Source of the DNA: SHYR01 sp034406555
Lineage (GTDB): Bacteria > Chloroflexota > Dehalococcoidia > UBA2979
DNA length: 32,460 nucleotides
Assembly (NCBI GenBank): GCA_034406555.1
Contig: DASCRM010000097.1
Coordinates: 1-32,460, forward strand
Direction of reading: 5' to 3'
Shown in pieces: positions 7,766-16,316 of the stretch (the stretch's first letter is position 1; each line of letters opens with the position of its first letter). Both the position numbers and the translations under genes were made by a program. The notes beneath the pieces are model-generated. The model was given only the letters and a program-made list of their open reading frames with translations, did no database searches and was not told where the DNA came from.

Positions 7766-8917
7766 ATGACCGAGCGCGAGATCGAGGGCGAATGGTTGAT
7801 GGGCTGGCCCGATCGACGCCGCCCTCAGCCACTGCAACGCAAAGACACAGACGGTCGCGTGAGCTACCAACGCAGCCCGTGGGCGGAGCTTCAGGGACTG
7901 ATCACGCCCACCGACCTGCGCTATGTCGTCGCGCAACTCGAGATACCCGAGCCGCTGCATCCCGACGACTGGGCACTGACCGTCGACGGCGCGGTCGAAC
8001 GAGCGCTCCGCCTGAACCTCGATGACCTGCGGCGGCTACCCGGTCGCACCGTACGTGTCGTGCATGAGTGTTCCGGCACGGACGCAGACTTCTTCGACTA
8101 CCTGAGAGATGGCGGCGAACGGCCCTCGCAATTCGACCTGACCCAGCCGCATACCGGGCAAACGAGCTCCGGCGAGTTCACCGGAGTGCCGCTGGCGACG
8201 GTGCTCGGCCTCGCCGGGCTGAAGCCGGGCGCGGTCACCGTGCAGGGCCGCGGCTTCGACCACGGTACGCCGGCCGAGTTTGCGACGGGCACGGCGCGCT
8301 ATGTGCCGGAAGACATCCACTTCGAGAAGGCGCTCCCGCTGGAGAAGGCGCTCGATCCCGACACGATCCTCGCGTGGGCGCTCAACGGCGAGTACCTGCG
8401 ACACGTTCACGGCGCACCGCTGCGGCTGGTGACACCCGGCTGGTCCGGCAACTGGTCCGTGAAGTGGCTGGAGCAGCTGGAGGTGCGCAACGACTCGCCG
8501 CCGCTCTACTATCAGACCGAATACTTCGTCTACGGCGACGAGGGCGACGACAACAACGAGCGCGAGATGATCACGACGATGGGCGTGCGCTGCGTGATCC
8601 TCGACCCCCGCCACGACGACTCATTCTCCGCCGGCCTACGGGCGATGCGAGGCCTCGCGTGGAGCGGCGGCGGCCGCATCGAACGCGTCGAGGTGAGCGT
8701 CGATGGCGGCGCGAGCTGGTCCGATGCGCACCTCGAAGAGCCACGCGAGCGCTGGCTCTGGACGCGCTGGTCGCACCGCTGGGAACCCGCTGCCGGCACG
8801 CACACGCTGATGGCGCGGGCAACCGACGAGCAGGGCCGCGTGCAGCCGCAGACACCGTGGAACTACCTGCGAAAGAACCACGACGGCATCATCCCCGTCG
8901 ATGTAACGGTCGCCTGA
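7766..8917 (+). CDS. Sulfite-oxidase-like molybdopterin oxidoreductase (soluble)
   Basis: A 383-residue protein of the sulfite oxidase family: an N-terminal molybdopterin domain (about 50-255) and a C-terminal immunoglobulin-like dimerisation domain (about 265-375). Cys102 in VVHECSGTD sits where the family's Mo-ligating cysteine lies. Further matches are FTGVPLATVLGLAG, LRLVTPGWSGNWSVKWLEQLEV and the dimer-domain VEVSVDGGASWSDA. There is no signal peptide or Tat motif, so it is probably cytoplasmic. An ATG at 7799 (11 codons in, with GAGGG ten bases upstream) has a better ribosome site and may be the true start, giving 372 residues. Substrate could be sulfite or another S/N-oxide. A decayed membrane-anchored relative occurs at 25288-26599. 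It is cotranscribed with the oxidoreductase operon. Confidence 0.88.
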   Translation: MTEREIEGEWLMGWPDRRRPQPLQRKDTDGRVSYQRSPWAELQGLITPTDLRYVVAQLEIPEPLHPDDWALTVDGAVERALRLNLDDLRRLPGRTVRVVHECSGTDADFFDYLRDGGERPSQFDLTQPHTGQTSSGEFTGVPLATVLGLAGLKPGAVTVQGRGFDHGTPAEFATGTARYVPEDIHFEKALPLEKALDPDTILAWALNGEYLRHVHGAPLRLVTPGWSGNWSVKWLEQLEVRNDSPPLYYQTEYFVYGDEGDDNNEREMITTMGVRCVILDPRHDDSFSAGLRAMRGLAWSGGGRIERVEVSVDGGASWSDAHLEEPRERWLWTRWSHRWEPAAGTHTLMARATDEQGRVQPQTPWNYLRKNHDGIIPVDVTVA

Positions 8918-9000
8918 CCCGTGCCTCGCGGCGTATCGTGCGCGCTGAGGCGGACACATAGCGACCATTCGCGCCTCAGCAGCGTTCGGAGAGAACCACA

Positions 9001-9765
9001 ATGGCATACGTGTTCTACGAGGTGAAAGACCACATCGCGACGATCACGCTGAACCGTCCCGACCGCATGAACGCACTCGGCCGTGAGCTGGGCGCGGAGC
9101 TGCGCGAGGCGGAAGCGACCTTCGCTGCCGACGACGATGCATGGATTGGCATCTACACCGGCGCCGGCGACCGCGCCTTCTGCGCTGGGCGCGACCTCAA
9201 GGAGGTCGCCGAGGCTGGCGCGTCGAGCGCCCCGCGCGGAAGGAACGCCTTCGAGCAGGGCCCTGCGGACCTCGGCAAGCCCATGATCGCTGCGATCAAC
9301 GGTGCTGCCTACGGTGGCGGGCTGGAGATGGCGCTCACCTGCGACATCCGCATCTGCTCGGAGAACGCGAGTATGGCGCTCGCGGAGGTGAAGGTCGGGC
9401 TCTGCCCGCCGAACGGTTCGTTCTCTCTGCCCCGCCTCGTCGGCCTGTCGAACGCGATGTGGCTGCTGCTCAGCGGCGAACCCGTCGATGCGCCCGAGGC
9501 GCTGCGCATGGGCCTCGTGAGCCGGGTCGTCTCGCAGGAAGAGCTGCTGCCGACGGCGACTGCGATGGCTGCGACGATTGCCGGCAACGCCCCGCTCGCC
9601 GTCCGCGCGACGCGCAAGATGGCCACGCTCGGCATCGAGATGCCGCTCGACTACGCGCGCAAGATGGGCTCCACGCTCGTGCAGTCGGTGTGGGGGTCGG
9701 AGGACGCTGTCGAAGGCGCTCGCGCGTTCGCGGAGCGACGCGATCCCGAGTGGAAGTCTCGCTAG
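9001..9765 (+). CDS. Enoyl-CoA hydratase/isomerase family protein (crotonase fold)
   Basis: A 254-residue crotonase-fold protein. NRPDRMNALG (18-27) and CAGRDLKEV form the CoA-binding part, and AINGAAYGGGLEMALTCDIR supplies the oxyanion-hole peptides. Of the two glutamates used by enoyl-CoA hydratase, the first is present (LAEVKVGL). The second position, expected in the motif following LPRLVG, is Trp/Leu (SNAMWLLLSG). Single-acid crotonases are often isomerases, hydrolases or lyases, so hydration is uncertain. The start at 9001 has GGAGAG upstream. It is 83 bases after the molybdoenzyme and may be the last gene of the long operon. Its stop overlaps by two bases the stop of the convergent broken cyclase gene. 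Confidence 0.92.
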   Translation: MAYVFYEVKDHIATITLNRPDRMNALGRELGAELREAEATFAADDDAWIGIYTGAGDRAFCAGRDLKEVAEAGASSAPRGRNAFEQGPADLGKPMIAAINGAAYGGGLEMALTCDIRICSENASMALAEVKVGLCPPNGSFSLPRLVGLSNAMWLLLSGEPVDAPEALRMGLVSRVVSQEELLPTATAMAATIAGNAPLAVRATRKMATLGIEMPLDYARKMGSTLVQSVWGSEDAVEGARAFAERRDPEWKSR

Positions 9766-10643
9766 ACGATCGCCAGCGGCCTCGCCAGCCGGCCCGTCCC
9801 GCCGGTGAACTTCACCGGGGCGCAGACGAAGGCAAACTCGCTGATCTGCGCCTCGATGAGGCCCGCCGTGACGACATTCTCGATCAGGAACACCCCGGCA
9901 TCGGCCAAGCAACGCTTGTGGACGCTCGCGATCTCCGGTGGTGCCTGCATGCTCATCGGCTCGATCGAGATGTTGTCGACGCCGATCGCCAGCGCGCCGC
10001 CCTCGATCAGCACCTCGGCGGCCTCCAGCCCGATTCCCGGGTAGCGGGGCTGCACGTACGCCGCAGCGTCATCGAACTGCGTCGCGAGCCAGCCCGTGTT
10101 CACCAGCACCGCGTCACCGCGCTGCACCGTGAGATCCGCCGCGCTCAGCGCCGCTCGCACCTCGTCCGCCGAGACGGTGTGCCCGAACGGGAGCGCTTCG
10201 ACGTCCGCGACGGCCGCGATGTCGAGCACGATGCCACGGCTGATGAACGAGGGGATGTGCTCCGCGCCTAGCTCGCTCAGCCCGCTCACCCGCACCACGT
10301 CGACTGTGGCTCGACCTCCCTACATCGCGTCGCCCATTGCGACGTGGCCCAGCGCACCGACATGGGTGCCCGTGTGCAGGTCCAGCTCCACGCGCTCCAG
10401 CGCGAAGCCCGCGTTGTTGTCGACGCCAGCCTCCGCCATCTGACGCTGCTGCTCCTGCGGCGTTCGGTAGAGCGTCATGAAGAATGGCGACTGCCCGGGC
10501 AGGCGCGGCGTCCCCATCGCCATCGAGACGCTGAGGTCGATCACCCGCCCGGAGTGCACCTGGTCGAGCGTCACCTTCACGTGGCCGGGCGTGATGATCG
10601 AAGAGGGGGCGGCGGCGTCCCCGGTTGAATCGGCGTCGGTCAT
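9762..10643 (-). pseudogene. Cyclase-family (kynurenine-formamidase-like) gene with in-frame stop
   Basis: The minus strand encodes a 293-residue cyclase-family metal hydrolase in one continuous frame, interrupted by a TAG at 10320-10322. Upstream of it (107 residues) are RVIDLSVSMAMGTPRLPGQ and the motif HTGTHVGALGH. Downstream are VSGLSELGAEHIPSFISRG, GDAVLVNTGW, PGIGLEAAEVL and the C-terminal FTGGTGRLARPLAIV, all in family order and spacing. The family metal motif is HxGTHxDxxxH; here the Asp is Gly (GGT codon, one change from GAT). So the gene has lost both its reading frame and a metal ligand, which supports true decay over a base-call error. An aromatic residue (Tyr or Trp) is usual where the TAG lies. 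Reinitiation at the GTG at 10298 could in theory make a C-terminal fragment without the metal site. Confidence 0.8.
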
Positions 10644-10797
10644 TGGTAATTCCTATCTGTCAGCGGCCCTCAGACTCGAAGGCAGCCACCCTCGCTCGGG
10701 TGGCAGAGTAGCAGCTACCCGCGGACCGTCGGGTCGCGCGGCGCTTGATGGACGCGATGTGCGAGGGCGCACTCGCTGTGGATCGACGGAGGACACG

Positions 10798-11220
10798 ATG
10801 GCGACCGTTCATGCCGACTATCAGGATCGGACACGCATCGTCTTCACGGCGCGCGGCCGCGAGCACGTCAACGTGCGCGAGAAACTCGACGACGGGCCGA
10901 TCGGCTACAGCTCGACCGAACTGCTACTCGTCGCGCTCGGCAACTGCACCCTCGGCCATCTGCTGGCCGACGAACTGCTGCGCGACGTCGAGGTGGTGAC
11001 GGCAGAGGCGACGCTCGATGCGGAGATGGCTCGCAATCCCGTTCGCGTCGCGAAGATCGATGTCGCGATCGACCTCGTGATCGCCGAACCCTCGCTGCTC
11101 TCGCTGGAGAGCGAGCTGCAGGCGATCAGCTGTAGTTGCCCGATCTGCAACACGCTGGGAAGTGTGGAGATCAACAGCTCGCTGCGCCTGACCGCCAAGC
11201 CGCAACTCGCCGCCACCTAG
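10798..11220 (+). CDS. OsmC/Ohr-family protein
   Basis: A 140-residue OsmC-like protein, a family of dimeric thiol-dependent hydroperoxide reductases. The N-terminal beta sheet is followed by GYSSTELLLVALGNC, placing the first reactive cysteine at Cys50, and the second lies in SCSCPICNTLG (Cys114 most likely; Cys112 and Cys117 flank it). The family pair is about 60 residues apart, as here. The frame extends upstream to 10477 but that part is antisense to the broken cyclase gene. ATG 10798 has GGAGGA seven bases upstream and fits the family length. It is monocistronic, divergent from the cyclase gene. The cluster of three cysteines at the second site is more than the usual single one. Confidence 0.88.
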   Translation: MATVHADYQDRTRIVFTARGREHVNVREKLDDGPIGYSSTELLLVALGNCTLGHLLADELLRDVEVVTAEATLDAEMARNPVRVAKIDVAIDLVIAEPSLLSLESELQAISCSCPICNTLGSVEINSSLRLTAKPQLAAT

Positions 11221-11222
11221 GC

Positions 11223-11261
11223 ACGCCCAACGCTCGCGGCCGCGTTGCCCTCGACGGGCGT
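11223..11261. terminator. Possible bidirectional terminator between convergent genes
   Basis: Between the OsmC-like stop and the convergent SsuD-like stop there is a nested imperfect inverted repeat: outer arms ACGCCC and GGGCGT, inner arms AACGC and GCGTT around a GC-rich core. There is no T-tract, so it is only a candidate. Confidence 0.3.
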
Positions 11262-12358
11262 TAGGTCGAGGTCAGCACCGGGGGGCGCCGCGATGCGAAG
11301 TACGGCATCACGAGCTCGCCGAAGCGTGTCGCTTCCTCAGCGTGGGGGTTGCCTGAGAGGCAGAACTCGGTGCAGCCGATCTCGATGAACTGCTCGAGCG
11401 TCTCCGCGACCTGCTGAGGGTTCCCGACGACCGCGACCCCGGCCCCCGTCCGCACCGTGGTCAGCCCGCTCCAGAGGTGAGGGGCGATCATGAAGTCCTC
11501 GACCTTGCCGAGTTCCCACATGCGGTCGTTGCCTTCCGACTGCTCCCATATGTGCTCGCGGTTGCTTCGCGCCTCGTCCGTTGCCTTGGCAATCAACGCG
11601 TCGGCTGCCTCCCACGCATCGTCCTCGTGCTCCCGCACAACCACCTGTAGTCGCATCCCGAAACGCAGCTTGTCCGCACGCCCGTAAGCGGCCGCACGCG
11701 CGCGAATCTCCTCGATCTTCTCGGAGGTCTTCTCGATCGTGTCGCCCCAGAAGAGGTAGACATCGGCGTGCTTCGCGCCGACATCGCGGGCGGACTCGGA
11801 CTCACCGCCGATGTAGAACGGCGGATGCGGCTGCTGGTAAGGACGCGGCAGCACGACCGCACCTTCGATGTCGAAGTGCGTGCCGTGGTGGGTGACGGGC
11901 TCAGTCTCGGTCCAGGTCCGCTTCATGATCTCGACCGACTCTTCCATCACCTCATAGCGCTCATCGTGACCATAGGTGATGCCGTCCATCGCCTGCCTCG
12001 CCCCACCGGGTCCGGCGATCAGGTTGATCGAGACGCGCCCGCCCGAGAGCTGATCGAAGGTCGTGATCATCTTCGCCATCATCGTCGGCACGACGTACCC
12101 GGGGCGCGCCGCCAGTAACGGTGTGAGCTTCGTAGTGCGCGCGGCGATCATCGAGCAGACGATCCACGCCTCCCAGCAACCCACTTCCACCGGCACGAGC
12201 ACGAACTCGAAGCCCGCGTCTTCTGCCGCAAGCGCCACGTCCATGAAGAGATCCATGCCGGCCGGGATTCGGCCCTCGAGATCCCCGAACCCACGGCCAT
12301 CGCCGGCGGTGGGGATGAACCAGCCGAAGTGGATCGGTTCGGCTGCGGTCTGCGTCAT
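11261..12358 (-). CDS. SsuD-like FMNH2-dependent monooxygenase (luciferase-like)
   Basis: A 365-residue luciferase-like monooxygenase that matches alkanesulfonate monooxygenase SsuD along its whole length. SsuD cleaves alkanesulfonates to aldehyde and sulfite with reduced FMN. Shared blocks are VGCWEAW (Cys61, the place of SsuD Cys54), FDQLSGGRVSINLIAGP, HDERYEV, PPFYIGGESE, DVYLFWGDT, RFGMRLQVVVRE, LWSGLTTVRTGAG and EFCLSGNPHAEEA. Arg236 matches SsuD Arg226, but the catalytic-region His228 is Gln238 here, so the substrate or mechanism may differ. ATG 12358 has AAGGGG upstream; the frame runs 19 codons further but without a ribosome site. A reduced flavin supplier (SsuE-like reductase) is not in the window. 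The sulfite-oxidase-like gene at 7766 could remove the sulfite product; this is inference. Confidence 0.9.
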   Translation of the reverse strand: MTQTAAEPIHFGWFIPTAGDGRGFGDLEGRIPAGMDLFMDVALAAEDAGFEFVLVPVEVGCWEAWIVCSMIAARTTKLTPLLAARPGYVVPTMMAKMITTFDQLSGGRVSINLIAGPGGARQAMDGITYGHDERYEVMEESVEIMKRTWTETEPVTHHGTHFDIEGAVVLPRPYQQPHPPFYIGGESESARDVGAKHADVYLFWGDTIEKTSEKIEEIRARAAAYGRADKLRFGMRLQVVVREHEDDAWEAADALIAKATDEARSNREHIWEQSEGNDRMWELGKVEDFMIAPHLWSGLTTVRTGAGVAVVGNPQQVAETLEQFIEIGCTEFCLSGNPHAEEATRFGELVMPYFASRRPPVLTST

Positions 12359-12392
12359 TGGGGGCCCCTTCCGTGCGCGTCGGAGTCTGGCA

Positions 12393-12398
12393 ATACTA
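12393..12398 (-). promoter_or_regulatory. Possible -10 element for the SsuD-like gene
   Basis: TAGTAT on the minus strand, 35 bases upstream of the ATG, fits a TANNNT-type -10 hexamer. No convincing -35 box is seen. Confidence 0.2.
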
Positions 12399-12455
12399 GC
12401 GCCCCGGCTCCTCACCCTGCGAGATCGCCGTTCCAGTGGGCTGATCGGCGACCTG

Positions 12456-13204
12456 CTACCCGAGGAACGTGTCGACGATCTCCGGCGGCTCCCCGGAAGC
12501 GATCCGCATCACCGTCCCCGCGAGGTCGTCGTCACGCACGAGTTGTATGACACCCTCCGCCGCCTCCTCGGCAGTAATCAGGCGCGGTGCCCCCGGCGGG
12601 GGCGGCCGCAGGTGCGACGCAGACGCGACCAGCGGCGTATCCACCCGTCCGGGCAGACGCAGCTGACGCGGATGTTCAGCTCCTCCTTGAGGTGCACGAG
12701 CGACCGTGTGAAACCGACCACGCCAGACTTCGTCGCCGCGTAGACGGGACTGCTGGGATACGGCATGAGACCCGCGCCGGAGGCGGTCTGCACGATCACC
12801 CCGCCACCACGTCGCTGCAGCGCCGGGATCGCGGCCCGCGTCCCCAATAGTACCGCCGTAGAGTTGATCTGCACCATCGCCAGCCAGCGATCGAGGTCGG
12901 CCTGCGCCAGGTCGCGCGTCGCGGTGAGGATGCCGGCGTTGTTGTGCACGATGTCCAGACCACCGAAGCGCGCCTCCGTCTCAGCGACCATCGACTGCAC
13001 CTGCGCCGCGTCCGTGAGGCCCACAGCGAGGAACGTCGCCTCGCTGCCCGCCTGCTCGACCTGCCGCACCGTCTCGCCGCCACCGTCCGCGTCGACATCG
13101 ACGACCGCGAACTTCGCCCCAGCCGATGCCAGCGCGACCGCAGTCGCCCGCCCGATGCCTGATACCGCACCGGTGACCAGCGCGACTTTGCCTTCGATCT
13201 CCAT
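12456..13204 (-). pseudogene. Short-chain dehydrogenase/reductase with one-base frameshift
   Basis: A 249-residue SDR whose frame is broken once. From ATG 13204 it reads VALVTGAVSGIGRATAVAL (NAD(P)-binding TGxxxGIG), NNAGIL, TASGAG with the active-site Ser region and VYAATKSG (catalytic YxxxK). It continues to RVSCVCP and then leaves the family frame. The correct sequence resumes one frame away as VDTPLVASASHLRP and continues to the normal C-terminus EIVDTFLG at 12456. One missing G in the run near 12648-12652 (minus strand CCGGACGGG, expected CCGGGACGGG) restores a continuous gene. All catalytic residues are before the break, and the rest is undamaged, so this is either very recent decay or a base-call or assembly error. 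It lies 97 bases upstream of the SsuD-like gene and may be cotranscribed with it. Confidence 0.8.
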
Positions 13205-13326
13205 CACCGCCCCCTGCCCCACCACGGCCGCTGGCCGCCGTGCTCCGTGACTCACTTCTCCTCGCGTGCTCACCATCGCGCACGCAGGCGCTACTCTAAC
13301 CTCGGCACGCCAAGTCGGAGGGGCCC

Positions 13327-14529
13327 ATGATGACCGCATCTGCCGTAGTGATTGGTGGTGGCATCGTTGGCGCCAGCATCGCGCACTACCTCGCCGCGAA
13401 AGGGCTGAGCGACGTGCTGCTGCTGGAGCGCGACACGATCGCGGAGCACGCGACCGGCAAGACCGGCGGCCTGATCCGCATGCACTACACCAACCCGCAC
13501 GACACCGCGCTCGCACTGCGCAGCCGCGAGGTCTACACGGGCTGGGAAGACGAGATCGGCGGCGACGCCGGTTTCCACAACACCGGCTTCCTCTTCATCG
13601 TCGGCCACGATGACCGCGCGCGGCTGGAGCAGAACGTACGCATGTTGCAGAGCGTGGGCGTCGATACCTCCGTGATCGGCCCGGAGGACGTGCTCCAGAT
13701 GCAGCCCTTCTTCCGCGTCGATGACATCGGCGGCGCCGCATACGAGGCCGAGGGCGGCTACGCCGACGGCTACCTCGCCGCGACGAGCATGTCGCGGCGC
13801 GCACGCGAGCTCGGCGTGACCGTGCGGCAGGATGTGGAGGCGACGGCGATCGAGGTGGCTGGCGACCGCGTCGTCGCGGTGCAGACGGCGGAAGAGCGCA
13901 TCGAGTCCCCGATCATCTGCATCGCCAGCGGAGCGTGGTCGGCGAAGCTCGCTGAGACGGCCGGCGTCGACCTGCCGGTCGGCGCGACTCGGCTCTTCGC
14001 CGGAGCCCTCGAACGCCCGGCCGTGCTCTCGGACGGGCACATGACGGTGATCGACCGCTCGACCGGCACCTACTTCCACCCGGACACGGGCTCGACCACG
14101 ATGATGGGCCTGAGCCCGGCCGATTCGCGTCAGCGTCGGCCGTCGATCGAGCTCGACCACGACGACCCCGCGATCCCCGAGGAGTGGCTCGTCGCCGGCG
14201 CCGCGCGCATGGTGCGCCGCATCCCGGCGATGGCCGACGCAGGGTGGCGGCGGACGTGGACGGAGGTCGATGGGCTGACGGCGGACGGCCACATGGTGCT
14301 GGGCGAGACCGCCGAGGTGCAGGGGCTCTACGTCGCCGCTGGAATGGGCGGCAGCGGGTTCAAGACCGGGCCCGCCGTGGGCATCTGCATGGCGGAGTTG
14401 ATCCTCGATGGCAGCGCCTCGACCGTCGACATCACGCCCTTCCGCATCTCCCGCTTCGAAGAGGGCGAAGAGATCGGCGACGAGGTCGTCTACCAGTCAC
14501 CTCCGCCCGCCGATCTCTGGGGCGAGTGA
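13327..14529 (+). CDS. FAD-dependent oxidoreductase (DadA/sarcosine-oxidase family)
   Basis: A 400-residue D-amino-acid-oxidase-superfamily flavoprotein. The FAD-binding Rossmann loop is VVIGGGIVGASIAHYLA (7-23), ending in the acidic LLLERD. The second FAD contact is the C-terminal YVAAGMGGSGFKTGP (about 335-349). These enzymes oxidise amines, N-methyl amino acids or 2-hydroxy acids; the substrate is not evident. Start: two adjacent ATG codons (13327, 13330) follow GGAGGGG. It is the first gene of a three-gene plus-strand cluster with the ThDP enzyme and the second CoA-transferase, separated from the former by about 120 bases. A 2-hydroxyacid or amino acid oxidised here could yield the 2-oxoacid used by the next enzyme, which is speculation. 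A related but different flavoprotein is at 23097-24398. Confidence 0.9.
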   Translation: MMTASAVVIGGGIVGASIAHYLAAKGLSDVLLLERDTIAEHATGKTGGLIRMHYTNPHDTALALRSREVYTGWEDEIGGDAGFHNTGFLFIVGHDDRARLEQNVRMLQSVGVDTSVIGPEDVLQMQPFFRVDDIGGAAYEAEGGYADGYLAATSMSRRARELGVTVRQDVEATAIEVAGDRVVAVQTAEERIESPIICIASGAWSAKLAETAGVDLPVGATRLFAGALERPAVLSDGHMTVIDRSTGTYFHPDTGSTTMMGLSPADSRQRRPSIELDHDDPAIPEEWLVAGAARMVRRIPAMADAGWRRTWTEVDGLTADGHMVLGETAEVQGLYVAAGMGGSGFKTGPAVGICMAELILDGSASTVDITPFRISRFEEGEEIGDEVVYQSPPPADLWGE

Positions 14530-14648
14530 CCACCATCGAGCGTTGCTGAGAGACCTCCATAACGACCGGGACTTGATCCACTGTGTTTGAATCTGAGTGA
14601 GCTTCATCGCTCAACCCAATGACACCGATGCGCGAGAGGACAGAGAAG

Positions 14649-16295
14649 ATGGCCGAAACACCCGGATACGAAGTGCTCGTCCGACAGATGCGCGAGGAGG
14701 GTGTCGAAGACCTCTTCTACATCATGGGCGGGCCGATCGTCGGCGTCGCAGGCGCGGCCGGCGACCTCGGCATTCGCACCATCGACTGCCGCCACGAACA
14801 GGGTGCGGCGATGGCTGCCCACGGCTACGCGCGCGTGAAGCGGACGCCCGGCGTCTGCCTGGCTGCGTCCGGCCCGGCGACCACCAACCTGCTGACCGGC
14901 ATCGCGAACGCCTTCCTCGACGGCGTGCCGATGGTCGCGCTGGGTGGTGCGGCGGCACTGCGTTCCAACGACACCGACGCGTTCCAGCAGTACGACCAGC
15001 TCTCGATGGCGGAGCCCGTCACTCGCTGGGCCGCGAGAGTGAACCACGGCGATCGCATGGCGGAGTACTTCAACATGGCGTACCGCCACGCACTGGGGCC
15101 GAAGCCCGGTCCGACCTACCTCGACCTGCCCGGCGACGCACTCAACTACCGCATCGACGACGCAGACGCATGGTTCCCGAAGGGCGGTCAGCGCCCCTCG
15201 CGCCCCGCGCCCGACCCGTCGGCCGTCGCGGACGCGATCAAGTTGCTGAAGGCTGCCGAGCGCCCGGTCGTGATCAGCGGCAGTGGCATCTTCTGGTCCG
15301 ACGCCGGTCGCGAGCTGCGCGAGTTCGTCGAGGCCGCTCGCATCCCCTTTTTTACGACACCACAGGGCCGAGGCGTGATCCCGGAGGACCACGAGCTTTC
15401 CTTCACCGCCGCCCGCGGACAGGCCTTCCGCGAGGCTGATGTCGCGGTGGTCGTGGGTACGCGCATGAACTTCATCATCTCGTTCATGGCGCCACCGCGT
15501 TTTGCAGACGACCTGAAGGTGATCCAGATCGACATCGACCCGGCGGAGATCGGCCACAACCGGCCCGTCGACGTCGGCATCGTCGCGGACGCGAAGGTAG
15601 CGCTTGCCGCCTTCACGGAGGCGGCCACGGCCGCCGGTCTGGGCACCTCAGATAGCTGGATCGCGCAGCTCAGCGAGTCCGATGCGAGCAAGCGCCAGCA
15701 GACGCTCCAACAGGCGGAGTCGGACGTCACGCCAATTCACCCGCTGCGCATCGCCAATGAGCTGGTGAACTACGTCGACCGGGATGCGATCTTCTGCGTG
15801 GACGGCATGGAAACGCTGAACTACGGGCGGCAGTGGATCCCCTCGTACGTCGAGGGCGCGCGCCTGAACTCCGGCCCCAACGGCTGCATCGGCACGGGCA
15901 TCCCGTTCGCGCTCGGCGCGAAGGCGGCCGCGGCCGCGCGACAGGTGGTCGCATTCGTCGGCGACGGCTCGTTCCTGATGAACGTGCAGGAATTCGACAC
16001 GATGGTTCGACACGACCTGCCCGTGGTGGCGGTGATCAGCAACAACGGCGGCTGGACGGGCGGTTCCAACGACACGCCGGGCCGGACACTGGGCCACGGC
16101 CAGCGCTACCACGATGTGGTGGAGGCGCTGGGCGGTCACGGTGAGCTGGTGACAGACCCGAACGAGATCCGTCCTGCCATCGAGCGCGCGTTCGAGAGCG
16201 GGTTGCCTTCCTGCGTGAACATCCACGTCGAAGAGCACGCCCGCGCCACTACCGTCCCATTCGGCGGTACGTCGACGCTGATGTCGCGAGACTGA
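14649..16295 (+). CDS. Thiamine-diphosphate-dependent enzyme (acetolactate synthase / oxalyl-CoA decarboxylase / 2-hydroxyacyl-CoA lyase group)
   Basis: A 548-residue ThDP enzyme with the three usual domains. The N-terminal pyrimidine-binding domain has the activating Glu50 in DCRHEQGAAMAAHGYARV. The middle domain contains VISGSGIFWSDAG. The C-terminal domain has the ThDP/Mg motif from GDGSF (about 438) to NNGG (about 465). Features resembling oxalyl-CoA decarboxylase and 2-hydroxyacyl-CoA lyase are the PGVCLAASGP loop, QIDIDPAEIGHNRP and ARLNSGPNGCIGTGIPFALG. The directly following gene is a family III CoA-transferase, the partner of oxalyl-CoA decarboxylase in oxalate users. Acetolactate synthase proper is less likely, since no small subunit is nearby. 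Start ATG 14649 has GAGAGGA upstream; an ATG at 14619 in frame lacks a site. Substrate assignment is inference. Confidence 0.88.
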   Translation: MAETPGYEVLVRQMREEGVEDLFYIMGGPIVGVAGAAGDLGIRTIDCRHEQGAAMAAHGYARVKRTPGVCLAASGPATTNLLTGIANAFLDGVPMVALGGAAALRSNDTDAFQQYDQLSMAEPVTRWAARVNHGDRMAEYFNMAYRHALGPKPGPTYLDLPGDALNYRIDDADAWFPKGGQRPSRPAPDPSAVADAIKLLKAAERPVVISGSGIFWSDAGRELREFVEAARIPFFTTPQGRGVIPEDHELSFTAARGQAFREADVAVVVGTRMNFIISFMAPPRFADDLKVIQIDIDPAEIGHNRPVDVGIVADAKVALAAFTEAATAAGLGTSDSWIAQLSESDASKRQQTLQQAESDVTPIHPLRIANELVNYVDRDAIFCVDGMETLNYGRQWIPSYVEGARLNSGPNGCIGTGIPFALGAKAAAAARQVVAFVGDGSFLMNVQEFDTMVRHDLPVVAVISNNGGWTGGSNDTPGRTLGHGQRYHDVVEALGGHGELVTDPNEIRPAIERAFESGLPSCVNIHVEEHARATTVPFGGTSTLMSRD

Positions 16296-16316
16296 GGCAG
16301 AGCGATCGGAGTTGCT

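Noticed and set aside
10320..10322. Amber recoding (TAG read as an amino acid) in the cyclase gene
   Set aside because: Many genes here end in TAG as a normal stop, no recoding element is seen, and the gene also lost a metal ligand.
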